Position numbers and translations under genes: made by a program. This document shows positions 45,709-53,833 of a DNA stretch of 64,000 nt, piece by piece. Source of the DNA: Chryseobacterium indologenes (GTDB taxonomy: Bacteria > Bacteroidota > Bacteroidia > Flavobacteriales > Weeksellaceae); the NCBI RefSeq assembly GCF_002025665.1, contig NZ_CP018786.1, forward strand, positions 1,674,001-1,738,000, given 5' to 3'. The stretch's first letter is position 1. Each line of letters begins with the position of its first letter. The notes under the pieces were generated by a model, which saw only the letters and a program-made list of their open reading frames with translations, did not search any database and was not told where the DNA came from.

Positions 45709-45736
45709 TTGGTTAATTATTAAATACTTAACTTTA
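45709..45736 (+). promoter_or_regulatory. promoter of GG-leader peptide gene B
   Basis: TTG (45709-45711), 17-bp spacer, TAACTTTA (45729-45736). The -7 core is the same TAACTTT as for peptide gene A. The start is expected near 45743, so the ATG at 45758 is favoured. Confidence 0.75.
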
Positions 45737-45757
45737 TAATTGCCAAAAAATAAAATC

Positions 45758-45946
45758 ATGACTAAAAACTTTTCAAAAACAAAGAATCTTAACAGATCAG
45801 CCTTAAAGGAAATTAACGGTGGATTAATACCACCTCTTGCAAACTGCTTTACTTTATGCGGACCTGCTGGTGGAGTAATTTCGAATACACCCGGAGTAGG
45901 TGATGCCTGTTCACCGGATAGAAAAGTTTGCTGTATCTGCTATTAA
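45758..45946 (+). CDS. double-glycine leader, Cys-rich peptide B (bacteriocin-like)
   Basis: A 62-aa peptide from the ATG at 45758; the frame also opens at a TTG 18 bp earlier, which would precede the expected transcription start. The leader TKNLNRSALKEINGG matches peptide A's L-x-x-x-x-L-K-x-I-x-G-G pattern. The core LIPPLANCFTLCGPAGGVIS and its continuation contain six Cys, ending VCCICY. No export or maturation genes are adjacent. With peptide A, 6.5 kb away, it forms a dispersed pair of stand-alone precursor genes. Confidence 0.82.
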   Translation: MTKNFSKTKNLNRSALKEINGGLIPPLANCFTLCGPAGGVISNTPGVGDACSPDRKVCCICY

Positions 45947-45950
45947 ATTA

Positions 45951-45983
45951 AAAAGAGTCCATGATTATCACGGACTCTTTTTT
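45951..45983. terminator. terminator between peptide B and gcvT
   Basis: AAAAGAGTCC, ATGATTATCAC, GGACTCTTTTTT. Symmetric, so it can serve both convergent genes. Confidence 0.88.
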
Positions 45984-46002
45984 GTTCTTATATTTAAAAC
46001 AC

Positions 46003-47079
46003 TTATACAAAAGGAGCTTTTACCACTTTTGCAGGAATGTTCTTATTTCTTACCTGAATAAAGATCTCAGATCCTAATTTGAAATGTGGTTTATCTACAT
46101 AAGCAAGACCTAAACCTACTTTCTTCATTGGAGACTGTGTTCCGGAAGTTACTTTTCCAATCACATTTCCTTCAGCATCTACTACAGGATAATCGTGTCT
46201 TGGAACTCCTTTGTCTGTCAATTCGAAACCAACTAATTTTCTGCCAACTCCTTCTTCTTTCTGTTTTGCAAAAACATCTTTAGAAACGAAGTCTTTATCA
46301 AACTTAGTGATCCATCCTAAACCAGCTTCAATAGGAGAAGTGGTATCATCGATATCATTTCCGTAAAGACAGAATCCTTTTTCCAGTCTTAAAGTATCTC
46401 TGGAAGCTAATCCACAAGGAATAATTCCTTCTTCTTTACCTGCTTCCATTACAGCATCCCAAAGTTTTTCAGCACTTTCGTTATTGAAATAAATCTCAAA
46501 ACCACCGCTTCCTGTGTATCCTGTGTTTGAAATAATCACATTATTTTCTCCAGCAACACTTCCTACTGTGAAATGATAGTAAGGAATTTCTGAAAGGTTT
46601 ACTTCGGTAAGTTTCTGAAGGATTTCAGTAGCTTTAGGTCCCTGAATTGCTAATAAAGACATTTCATCAGAAGCATTGGTCATTTTAGCCCCGAAAGTAT
46701 TGTATTTTGAAATATGATTCCAGTCTTTTTCAATATTGGAGGCATTTACTACTACAAAATATTTGTCATCTTCCATTTTGTAAACGATAAGGTCGTCTAC
46801 AATTCCTCCGTTTTCGTTGGGAAGGCAAGAATACTGAGCTTTTCCGTTTTCAAGTGCATCTACATTATTAGTAGTTACATACTGCAAAAGATCTTTTGAG
46901 CCTGGTCCTTCGATGAAAAACTGTCCCATGTGGGAAACATCAAATAATCCTGCTTTTTCTCTTACGGCAAAGTGCTCTTCTGTAACCCCTGAATATTGAA
47001 CAGGCATTTCAAAACCTGCGAAAGGTACGATCTTAGCTCCCAAAGAAACATGTTTGTCGTACAAGGCTGTTTTCTTCAT
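46003..47079 (-). CDS. gcvT: aminomethyltransferase (glycine cleavage T protein)
   Basis: The 358-aa tetrahydrofolate-dependent T protein releases ammonia and forms methylene-THF from the aminomethyl-lipoyl H protein. The family segments are [52 protein letters not shown], and the C-terminal [20 protein letters not shown]. No gcvH or gcvP is adjacent and I see no glycine riboswitch upstream; it follows a small exported protein by 9 bp on the same strand. Confidence 0.96.
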   Translation of the reverse strand: MKKTALYDKHVSLGAKIVPFAGFEMPVQYSGVTEEHFAVREKAGLFDVSHMGQFFIEGPGSKDLLQYVTTNNVDALENGKAQYSCLPNENGGIVDDLIVYKMEDDKYFVVVNASNIEKDWNHISKYNTFGAKMTNASDEMSLLAIQGPKATEILQKLTEVNLSEIPYYHFTVGSVAGENNVIISNTGYTGSGGFEIYFNNESAEKLWDAVMEAGKEEGIIPCGLASRDTLRLEKGFCLYGNDIDDTTSPIEAGLGWITKFDKDFVSKDVFAKQKEEGVGRKLVGFELTDKGVPRHDYPVVDAEGNVIGKVTSGTQSPMKKVGLGLAYVDKPHFKLGSEIFIQVRNKNIPAKVVKAPFV

Positions 47080-47088
47080 ATTTAATTT

Positions 47089-47562
47089 TTATTTCTTTAT
47101 TTTAAAACTGTTAAAAGTCTCATTGAATAGGGTCATATAGTTTCCGTTCCAGAATTTCTGGCCACAGTTGATGGAAACTAAATATAAGTTTTTGTCTTTT
47201 TGAAAAGCCTTGGTAATCCAGAACAGCTTCTCTTTTTCATCAAAGTGTTCATACAGATATTCTGTATATCCTTTCTGGCTCTTTTTTTCTTTTACTTTTT
47301 TCTCTTCTTCCTGAGATTGATAAAGGGCCAGGATAAATTTTTTCACTTCTTCTTTTGGAAGAGAAAGATCATGATATTCCGAAATCGTAATAGCACCGAT
47401 CTGGCTGGTAGGGAAAATATTGATGATCTCACTGTCGTTTGTGGATTTCCACCCTTCAGGAACATTGATAGAGTAGTTCGGAGTGTCAAATACACCTGCC
47501 TTTTGGGCAAAAAACAGACTTCCTGTCAGAAAAGCAGAAAAAAGCAATATTTTTTTCATCAT
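47089..47562 (-). CDS. small exported hypothetical protein
   Basis: Starting at the ATG overlapping the idi stop (47562, or 47559) the protein has about 157 aa with a signal peptide (MKKILLFSAFLTGSLFFAQ). The rest resembles a PsbP/DUF1795-like fold: YSINVPEGWKSTNDSEIINI, ISEYHDLSLPKEEVKKFIL, and a final SFKIKK. The upstream frame to 47604 lies inside idi and is rejected. It is located between idi and gcvT on the same strand, co-transcribed with both. Confidence 0.7.
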   Translation of the reverse strand: MMKKILLFSAFLTGSLFFAQKAGVFDTPNYSINVPEGWKSTNDSEIINIFPTSQIGAITISEYHDLSLPKEEVKKFILALYQSQEEEKKVKEKKSQKGYTEYLYEHFDEKEKLFWITKAFQKDKNLYLVSINCGQKFWNGNYMTLFNETFNSFKIKK

Positions 47563-48071
47563 TAAAAGTGGTGTTTGTATTCTTCGAGGATGATTTTGAA
47601 CCATTCTGTAAAGTTTTCAGGCTGTTCGGAAATTTCTTTATCCAGATCTTCCATAGAAATGAATCTTACTTCTTCCACTTCCTCTTTATTTAAATTGAAA
47701 TCTGCTTCATGATTTCCTACAAATACATGATCAAGCTCGTGCTCCCAAAGGCCGCCACCCACATCTGCTTTGTAAATAAAATTGAATTTTTCTGAAAGCT
47801 CTGCCTCAATTCCCAGTTCTTCCCTTAATCTGCGCATAGCGCCTTCCTGATAAGTTTCCCCTTCTCGTGGGTGAGAGCAGACCGCATTGGTCCATTGGCT
47901 AGGAGAATGATATTTTCCTGAGGCTCTTTTCTGAAGAAGCATTTCTCCTTTACTGTTAAAAAGAAATACAGAAAAAGCACGGTGTAACAGGCCATTGATG
48001 TGAGCCTGCTGTTTTTCCATCAGTCCTAAAACTTTATCTTCAGGATTTACTAAAACAACATATTCTTCCAT
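47562..48071 (-). CDS. idi: isopentenyl-diphosphate delta-isomerase, type 1
   Basis: Interconverts IPP and DMAPP. The 169-aa Nudix-fold protein has FSVFLFNSKGEMLLQKRASG, the catalytic Cys in WTNAVCSHPREGET, the Nudix-box remnant EGAMRRLREELGIEAEL, and the metal-binding WEHELDHVFVG with a Glu pair. Its promoter box TACATTTG (48084-48077) ends five bases before the ATG, so the message is probably leaderless. Confidence 0.95.
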   Translation of the reverse strand: MEEYVVLVNPEDKVLGLMEKQQAHINGLLHRAFSVFLFNSKGEMLLQKRASGKYHSPSQWTNAVCSHPREGETYQEGAMRRLREELGIEAELSEKFNFIYKADVGGGLWEHELDHVFVGNHEADFNLNKEEVEEVRFISMEDLDKEISEQPENFTEWFKIILEEYKHHF

Positions 48072-48076
48072 TCCTA

Positions 48077-48084
48077 CAAATGTA
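48077..48084 (-). promoter_or_regulatory. idi promoter -7 element
   Basis: TACATTTG on the minus strand matches TAnnTTTG and is followed by TAGGA and then the idi ATG (48071). The start site would coincide with the start codon. Confidence 0.6.
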
Positions 48085-48360
48085 AGAGTAATAAATGTAT
48101 TTTGGAAATTTTTAGATAAACATCATACTTTTTATAATAATGGTAATAAGGTGGGGGAAATAAAGAAAGCTTATGGCAAATTGGTAAATTCAATGAAAGC
48201 TTTATTTATACTCAATTTTCCTTACCTCAAAAAAGCGAAAAACTTTAACTATTTGTAATAAAATAGCAAATAAATTATTGATATTATTCTTTAAATAATT
48301 TTTTGCAGTAAAATTTGAAGATAAATCAAAATCGATGATGTGCCATAATTGTAAAAACGC
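48085..48360. other. intergenic region without recognised features
   Basis: An AT-rich spacer between the divergent idi and HAD promoters. I see no ORF, repeat or strong hairpin here; it may hold -33 elements and operators. Confidence 0.5.
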
Positions 48361-48368
48361 TAACTTTG
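48361..48368 (+). promoter_or_regulatory. promoter -7 element of the HAD gene
   Basis: TAACTTTG matches TAnnTTTG; the ATG at 48386 is 17 bp downstream, giving a leader of about 11 nt. Confidence 0.6.
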
Positions 48369-48385
48369 TTACTTAATATTTAGTG

Positions 48386-48796
48386 ATGGAATTAGAATAC
48401 ATTGAACACATTAGTCCTATTCTAAAGGATGGAATAAAAAATTATTTAATTGATATTGATGGAACGATTACTGATGACGTTCCCAACGAAGAACCAGAAA
48501 GAATGGTGACCTGCGAACCTTATCCTGATGCTCTGGAAACAATCAACAGATGGTATGACGAAGGACATCAGATCTGCTTTTTTACTTCAAGAACCGAGAA
48601 TCTAAAACAAATCACTATCGACTGGCTGGATAAGCATGGCTTCAAATACCATAGCGTGCTTTGCGGAAAACCAAGAGGAGGAAACTATCACTGGATAGAC
48701 AACCACCTGGTAAGAGCTACAAGATATAAGGGAAGATTTACGGATTTGGTTGAAAAGCAAGTAACCATTGAAGTATTCAAAGAAGACGGCGAATAA
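48386..48796 (+). CDS. small HAD-like phosphatase
   Basis: The 136-aa protein from the ATG at 48386 (a GTG lies one codon earlier). The HAD motif I is in NYLIDIDGTITDDVPNEEPE (DxDGT). Motif II is in ICFFTSRTENL, and a conserved Lys/Asp region VLCGKPRGGNYHWIDNHLVR corresponds to motifs III/IV. It is often annotated as phosphoheptose isomerase in databases, but the fold is that of a HAD phosphatase; the substrate is unknown. It lies 86 bp upstream of serA on the same strand. Confidence 0.85.
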   Translation: MELEYIEHISPILKDGIKNYLIDIDGTITDDVPNEEPERMVTCEPYPDALETINRWYDEGHQICFFTSRTENLKQITIDWLDKHGFKYHSVLCGKPRGGNYHWIDNHLVRATRYKGRFTDLVEKQVTIEVFKEDGE

Positions 48797-48882
48797 AAAT
48801 ATAATTTAAAGATTTAAAAATTAAATGGGAGTCAGTTCCTATAATTTTTAAATCTTTTATTTTTTAATATACTTGATATTTT

Positions 48883-49842
48883 ATGAAAGTTTTAGCAAAT
48901 GACGGCCTTGATCAATCTGGAATAGATGCATTGACAGAAAAAGGCTTTGAGGTTATCACTACAAAAGTTCCACAGGAATTTTTAGTAGATTATATTAACG
49001 AGCACAAAATCCGCACCCTGCTGGTGAGAAGTGCTACACAGGTAAGAAAAGATATTATTGACGGATGCCCATCCATCGACATTATTGGTAGAGGGGGTGT
49101 TGGTATGGATAATATTGATGTAGATTATGCAAGAGAAAAAGGGATCCACGTGATCAATACACCTTCTGCATCTTCAGAATCTGTGGCTGAACTTGTTTTT
49201 GCTCATTTGTTTTCCGGAGCAAGATTCCTTCAGGATTCCAACAGAAAAATGCCTTTGGTAGGAGATACTGAATTTGGAGGTCTTAAAAAAGCATATGCTG
49301 CAGGGATTGAATTAAGAGGAAAAACAATTGGTATTGTTGGAATGGGAAGAATCGGGCAGGAAGTGGCAAGAATTGCTTTAGGACTTGGAATGAGAGTTGT
49401 GGCAGCCGATAATAATGTTGGGAAAGCAAGTATTAAGGTCAAATTTTACAACAACCAGTTCATCAATGTTGACATAGAAACAGAACCGTTACAGGAGGTT
49501 TTAAAACATTCAGACTTTATTACGCTGCATGTTCCGGCACAGAAAGACGGCTATATGATTGGTCAGAATGAATTCGAAATAATGAAAGACGGTGTGGCTA
49601 TTGTGAACTGCTCAAGAGGAGGAGTTATTGATGAAGCGGCTTTGATTCAGGCTTTGGATTCAGGTAAAGTAAGATTTGCCGGATTAGATGTTTTCATTAA
49701 TGAGCCAACACCTTCTAAGGAAATCCTTACTCATTCTAAAATCTCTCTTACCCCTCATACGGGAGCTTCTACTCTTGAAGCACAGGATAGAATCGGGCTT
49801 TCTCTTGCAGAGCAGATTTCAAGTATCTTACAGATTCAGTAA
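48883..49842 (+). CDS. serA: D-3-phosphoglycerate dehydrogenase (short form)
   Basis: The 319-aa D-isomer-specific 2-hydroxyacid dehydrogenase has NAD-binding GKTIGIVGMGRIGQEVARIA and the catalytic Arg, Glu and His in VRSATQVRKDI, FAGLDVFINEPTP and LTPHTGASTLEAQ. The Ser/phosphoglycerate signature INTPSASSESVAELVFAHLF is present. It lacks the C-terminal ACT domain and so is probably not serine-regulated. It catalyses the first step of serine synthesis. Other 2-hydroxyacid dehydrogenases share the fold, so the assignment is likely, not certain. Confidence 0.88.
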   Translation: MKVLANDGLDQSGIDALTEKGFEVITTKVPQEFLVDYINEHKIRTLLVRSATQVRKDIIDGCPSIDIIGRGGVGMDNIDVDYAREKGIHVINTPSASSESVAELVFAHLFSGARFLQDSNRKMPLVGDTEFGGLKKAYAAGIELRGKTIGIVGMGRIGQEVARIALGLGMRVVAADNNVGKASIKVKFYNNQFINVDIETEPLQEVLKHSDFITLHVPAQKDGYMIGQNEFEIMKDGVAIVNCSRGGVIDEAALIQALDSGKVRFAGLDVFINEPTPSKEILTHSKISLTPHTGASTLEAQDRIGLSLAEQISSILQIQ

Positions 49843-49866
49843 TCTGAAAACGATATAAAACATAGC

Positions 49867-49893
49867 AAAAGCACCTCAATGGAGGTGCTTTTT
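49867..49893. terminator. terminator between serA and mscL
   Basis: AAAAGCACCTC, AATG, GAGGTGCTTTTT. Symmetrical; it serves convergent genes. Confidence 0.9.
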
Positions 49894-49916
49894 ATTATAA
49901 AACTGTTGTTTACAGA

Positions 49917-50294
49917 TTAGATATTTTTGTTTTTCAATAAATCTCTGATCTCAGTCAGTAATTTTTGATCTTCTGTAGGTCCTGCAGGAGCAGCTTCCTC
50001 TTTTTTGTTCACTTTATTAGCCAGTTTAATGATCCAGAAAAGAACCATCGCAATACAAAGGAAACTGATTACCGCTGAAAGGAAGTTTCCATAGGCAACA
50101 CCATTCCATGTAAGTTTTGCAATGTTTTCTGCACCGGCTGCTTTCAATGCGGGGTTTAAGATCAGAGGCGTGATGACATCTTCTACTAAAGACGAAACAA
50201 TTTTACCAAAAGCTGCTCCAATGATCACACCGACAGCTAAATCGAGAACATTGCCTTTAAAAGCAAACTCTTTAAATTCTTTTACAAATCCCAT
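49917..50294 (-). CDS. mscL: large-conductance mechanosensitive channel
   Basis: A 125-aa inner-membrane channel that opens at high turgor to release solutes. It starts MGFVKEFKEFAFKGNVLDLA, continues VGVIIGAAFGKIVSSLVEDV with the gate-helix glycines, and has a second helix (FLSAVISFLCIAMVLFWIIK) and the usual charged C-terminal bundle. The upstream 246-bp gap to nnr is AT-rich with no clear consensus promoter seen. Confidence 0.96.
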   Translation of the reverse strand: MGFVKEFKEFAFKGNVLDLAVGVIIGAAFGKIVSSLVEDVITPLILNPALKAAGAENIAKLTWNGVAYGNFLSAVISFLCIAMVLFWIIKLANKVNKKEEAAPAGPTEDQKLLTEIRDLLKNKNI

Positions 50295-50540
50295 AATTTA
50301 TATTTTTTTTAATTAGTATATACACAAAAATATAATTTAAAAATGTAAAAAACACTACGTTTTATAGTTTTTTATTCCCAAAATATTGAATTTTATGCTG
50401 GTTTCCTATGATCTGTTTTAATGAATATTTCAGCATTATATCAATACATTATTTCATTAATGATGACTTTTTATTTTTGTTAATGACGTGATATCATAAT
50501 GAAAAATCTTTTGTAATTTGCTTAAAAGTTTAATTTACCT

Positions 50541-52058
50541 ATGAAAGTTTTTACTGCAGAACAGATACGAAGCTGGGATCAGTTCACGATTTCTCAAGAG
50601 CCGGTTTCCTCCATTCAATTGATGGAAAGAGCTTCAATGGCTGTTGTACATTGGATTTCGGAGCATTGTAAAAACCATAAAAAGCTAGCCGTATTTTGCG
50701 GTAATGGAAATAATGGAGGAGACGGATTAGCGGTTGCAAGATTACTTTACCTGAAAGGGTTTGATGTGGATGTATTTGTAAGCGATTCTAAAAGAAAATT
50801 TTCAGAAGATGCTTCTGTCAACCTGAAAAGACTCCGCGATTTATCCGGAATTTCAGTGAGAAAATTTGATTCTAGTGAACAATACAGTTTTGATGATAAA
50901 ACGATTATTGTAGATGCACTTTTCGGAACAGGATTATCCGGACCGTTGGAAGGAGAATGTAAAATGCTTGTTGAGCAATTGAATACCAAAAAGAATATTA
51001 AAATATCCATTGATACCCCTTCCGGGTTGCCTGCGGATGGAATGTTTGATAATAATTCTGTTATTCTGAATGCTGATTATACGCTGACTTTTCAATGCTG
51101 GAAGCGAACTTTCCTTCATCCTGAAACAGGAAAATATACAGGAAAAGTAGTGTTGCTGGATATTGATTTAAGTAAAATATATGCAGATGCTACTGATTCT
51201 GATTATTCTGTGATTGATGATCCGCTGGCAGCCTCGATATTCATTCCTAGACAGGAATTTTCTCATAAAGGAAGTTACGGTAAGGCAGTTATCATAGGAG
51301 GCAGCTATGGAAAAATAGGAGCAGCAGTTCTGGCAACAAAGTCAGCCTTAAAAACAGGAGCAGGACTGACTTTTACACTGGCACCGGAATGTGGATATAA
51401 TATTTTGCAAACCTCATGTCCTGAAGCAATGTTCATTAAAGGAGGAGATACGTTTATTCTCAATTTTAAGATTGATAAAGATGTTACATGTGGTGCAGGG
51501 CCTGGATTGGGAACTCATTCCGGAACAGAGAAAAGCTTTTTGAACTTTCTGAAAAACTATTCAAAGCCATTGATTCTGGATGCAGATGCATTGAATATCA
51601 TTTCAAAAAATCAGGAAAATTTGAAATTAATCCCTGAAAAATCAATCATCACGCCTCATCCGAAAGAATTTGAAAGACTTTTCGGAAGTACGGAAGATTC
51701 TTTCAAAAGGCTTGAACTGGCAAAGGAAAAGGCAAAAAATCTGAATATTTATATTATTCTGAAAGATCATCATACCCAAGTTGTTACTCCACAAGGAAAT
51801 GTATTTTATAATATAACCGGAAATGCAGGGTTGGCGAAAGGAGGAAGCGGAGATATTCTTACTGGTATTTTAACCTCACTTTTAGCGCAAAAGTATTCTC
51901 AGGAGCAAACCTGTATTTTCGGGGTATGGCTGCATGGCAAAGCAGCAGATATAGCTTCAGAAAAACATTCAAAAGAATCTATGCTGCCTACGGATGTCAT
52001 TGATGCATTTGGGAGTGTTTTTGAGGAACTTAACAGGAAGACAGAGAGGAATCTGTAA
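50541..52058 (+). CDS. nnr: bifunctional NAD(P)H-hydrate epimerase/dehydratase
   Basis: Repairs hydrated NAD(P)H. The 505-aa fusion has an N-terminal YjeF_N epimerase domain (MKVFTAEQIRSWDQFT, VFCGNGNNGGDGLAVARLLY, DALFGTGLSGPLEG) and a C-terminal ribokinase-fold ADP-dependent dehydratase (KGSYGKAVIIGGSYGKIGAA, DADALNI, GNAGLAKGGSGDILTGILTS). Both parts look intact. It is followed by a hairpin terminator shared with lgt. Confidence 0.94.
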   Translation: MKVFTAEQIRSWDQFTISQEPVSSIQLMERASMAVVHWISEHCKNHKKLAVFCGNGNNGGDGLAVARLLYLKGFDVDVFVSDSKRKFSEDASVNLKRLRDLSGISVRKFDSSEQYSFDDKTIIVDALFGTGLSGPLEGECKMLVEQLNTKKNIKISIDTPSGLPADGMFDNNSVILNADYTLTFQCWKRTFLHPETGKYTGKVVLLDIDLSKIYADATDSDYSVIDDPLAASIFIPRQEFSHKGSYGKAVIIGGSYGKIGAAVLATKSALKTGAGLTFTLAPECGYNILQTSCPEAMFIKGGDTFILNFKIDKDVTCGAGPGLGTHSGTEKSFLNFLKNYSKPLILDADALNIISKNQENLKLIPEKSIITPHPKEFERLFGSTEDSFKRLELAKEKAKNLNIYIILKDHHTQVVTPQGNVFYNITGNAGLAKGGSGDILTGILTSLLAQKYSQEQTCIFGVWLHGKAADIASEKHSKESMLPTDVIDAFGSVFEELNRKTERNL

Positions 52059-52109
52059 TAACTCTGAAAGGCAAAACAGTGAAATCGCTGAATAATTTTA
52101 AGGATATTA

Positions 52110-52150
52110 AAAAGGCAAATCTGTATGTATACAAATTTGCCTTTTATATT
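52110..52150. terminator. terminator between nnr and lgt
   Basis: AAAAGGCAAAT (52110-52120) and ATTTGCCTTTT (52135-52145) with a 14-nt loop; both flanks carry A/T tracts, suitable for convergent nnr and lgt. Confidence 0.85.
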
Positions 52151-52180
52151 TTATTGCTGAATAAAACGTTTAGTCTTCAA

Positions 52181-53455
52181 TTATTCCGGCTTTCCGTTTT
52201 CTTCTTCTGTAATTTTAAATTTCTTGGAAACAATCATGATGACAACCCCTGCAATCATAAAAGGAATCGAAAGAACCTGACCTGTATTCAGGCCACCGAT
52301 CTGGATGAATTCATCTCCTTGTGGCTCTTTAAGGAATTCAACAAAGAATCTGATCGCCCAAAGAATGATGAAAAACAGACCGAATAACCATCCTTGCTGA
52401 TATTTTTTATCAGTCTTTCTGTAAAGTACCCACAATAGAATGAACAGCAGAACATACCCTACTGCTTCAAATAACTGGCTTGGGTAACGTGGTACAGTAA
52501 GACCATACTCACTGCTTTGTTGCGGGAAAAGCAAAGCAAACGGAGAATTCGGGTCCGCTGGTTTACCAACGATTTCAGAATTGAAAAAGTTCCCCATTCT
52601 TACAAATGCTCCTCCTAAAGCAACAACAATACCCAATCTGTCATATACCCAGAATGGATTTTTTCTGATGATTTTAAATGAATAATAAAGCGTAGTGAAA
52701 ATCAAGGCAATCGTAGCTCCGTGGCTTGCCAGCCCTGAAAATCCAGTGAATTTAAAACCGTTTTTTGTGCTTATCGGTAGGAATACACTCCAGAAATCCT
52801 CTTTAAATAATTCCGGCTGATAAAAGATAACATGTCCTAATCTTGCTCCTAAAATTGTCCCGATCAGTGTCCATGTGAACAGAGGCTCAAGGTATTTTTG
52901 GTTGACATTGTCAATCTTAAAGATTCTTGTCATTAAAATATATCCGAACCCAAATGCAAATACAAACATCAAACTGTAAAAGTGAAGTGTAAATGATCCA
53001 ATGTGAATACCTTTTGAAGGATCCCAGATTTTAAATGACGTTTTAAGTTCTACTTTATCAGAATCAGTGATAGGTTTTATAGATTTTACTGCATATTTAA
53101 AAGTGGTGATATTTTCTTTGGTAACACCAGTTTCAATCAGTTTAAAATTTTTATCGAAAAACTGGTACTTTGAATCCTTGTACTTTGCTAAAGTGGAAGC
53201 ACCATAGTTGTAATAAGCGGGTTCAAAATTAGATTCATTAAGGATGACAACAAAAGACTGGTTCTTGTCTGATTCTCTGTCCGGAAAAGCTGTAAGGTCT
53301 CCCATCTCTGTAGTAGAATAGATTTTTACAGGAACATTGCTTCCGTTGATATCTAAAGTTCCGTCAGATAAACCTCCAGGGTATTCCTGTGCAAAAAGAA
53401 GCTGCGTGGTGAATGCAAACAGCACAAGATAAATTCTGAAAAAGATAGTATTCAT
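52181..53455 (-). CDS. lgt: prolipoprotein diacylglyceryl transferase with N-terminal extension
   Basis: Lgt attaches diacylglycerol to the lipobox Cys of prolipoproteins in the inner membrane. The catalytic part (about residues 145-424) has seven helices with IGTILGARLGHVIFY, the loop FSGLASHGATIALI (HGG-like) and VRMGNFFNSEIVGKP, the Lgt signature. The full 424 aa far exceeds the ~260-290 norm. Residues 1-22 are an N-terminal signal peptide (ending FAQ) and ~25-140 a soluble domain of unknown fold, so the protein carries an extra periplasmic domain. It is downstream of yidD by 27 bp. Confidence 0.93.
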   Translation of the reverse strand: MNTIFFRIYLVLFAFTTQLLFAQEYPGGLSDGTLDINGSNVPVKIYSTTEMGDLTAFPDRESDKNQSFVVILNESNFEPAYYNYGASTLAKYKDSKYQFFDKNFKLIETGVTKENITTFKYAVKSIKPITDSDKVELKTSFKIWDPSKGIHIGSFTLHFYSLMFVFAFGFGYILMTRIFKIDNVNQKYLEPLFTWTLIGTILGARLGHVIFYQPELFKEDFWSVFLPISTKNGFKFTGFSGLASHGATIALIFTTLYYSFKIIRKNPFWVYDRLGIVVALGGAFVRMGNFFNSEIVGKPADPNSPFALLFPQQSSEYGLTVPRYPSQLFEAVGYVLLFILLWVLYRKTDKKYQQGWLFGLFFIILWAIRFFVEFLKEPQGDEFIQIGGLNTGQVLSIPFMIAGVVIMIVSKKFKITEEENGKPE

Positions 53456-53482
53456 TTTTCTATTGATTTAATAGTTTGATTA

Positions 53483-53731
53483 TTAACATTTATGTTTGGG
53501 TGGAACAGGGTCGTAACCACTTCCTCCCCATGGGTGACATCTTAAAATTCTTTTAAATCCCAGCCAGAAACCTTTAAAAACACCATGCACCTGCAGAGAC
53601 TCAATCATATAATGAGAACAGGTAGGTTCGTAACGGCAGTTTTTGGGAAGTAAGGGCGAGATGAACCATTGGTAAAATTTGATCAAAATTACCAGCGGAA
53701 ATGTAATGATTTTATTGAATGTAAGTTTCAA
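53483..53731 (-). CDS. yidD: membrane protein insertion efficiency factor YidD
   Basis: The 82-aa protein with [20 protein letters not shown], the Cys-rich core [40 protein letters not shown] and PVPPKHKC matches YidD throughout. It assists YidC at the inner membrane. The only possible start is a TTG (53731). The TATTTTTG box (53746-53739) ends eight bases before it, so the transcript is nearly leaderless. It is operonic with lgt. Confidence 0.94.
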   Translation of the reverse strand: MKLTFNKIITFPLVILIKFYQWFISPLLPKNCRYEPTCSHYMIESLQVHGVFKGFWLGFKRILRCHPWGGSGYDPVPPKHKC

Positions 53732-53738
53732 AACAATG

Positions 53739-53777
53739 CAAAAATAGGGTAAAAAAATGAAAATTAGTTTAAATTTG
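53739..53777. promoter_or_regulatory. divergent promoter pair yidD/rarA
   Basis: On the minus strand, TATTTTTG (53746-53739) serves yidD; on the plus strand, TAAATTTG (53770-53777) serves rarA. The boxes are only 23 bp apart. A 7-bp hairpin TTTCGGA/TCCGAAA follows in the rarA leader (53785-53807). Confidence 0.65.
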
Positions 53778-53833
53778 TTATAAGTTTCGGAGATCAGAAA
53801 TCCGAAACATTGATCTTAAAAAATAGAATTAGT

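Noticed and set aside
46003..47604. Glycine riboswitch ahead of gcvT
   Set aside because: gcvT starts 9 bp after the preceding gene, leaving no room, and no glycine aptamer motif was seen.
48386..48796. Phosphoheptose isomerase
   Set aside because: This common database name does not match the HAD-type DxDGT motif; no sugar isomerase domain is visible.
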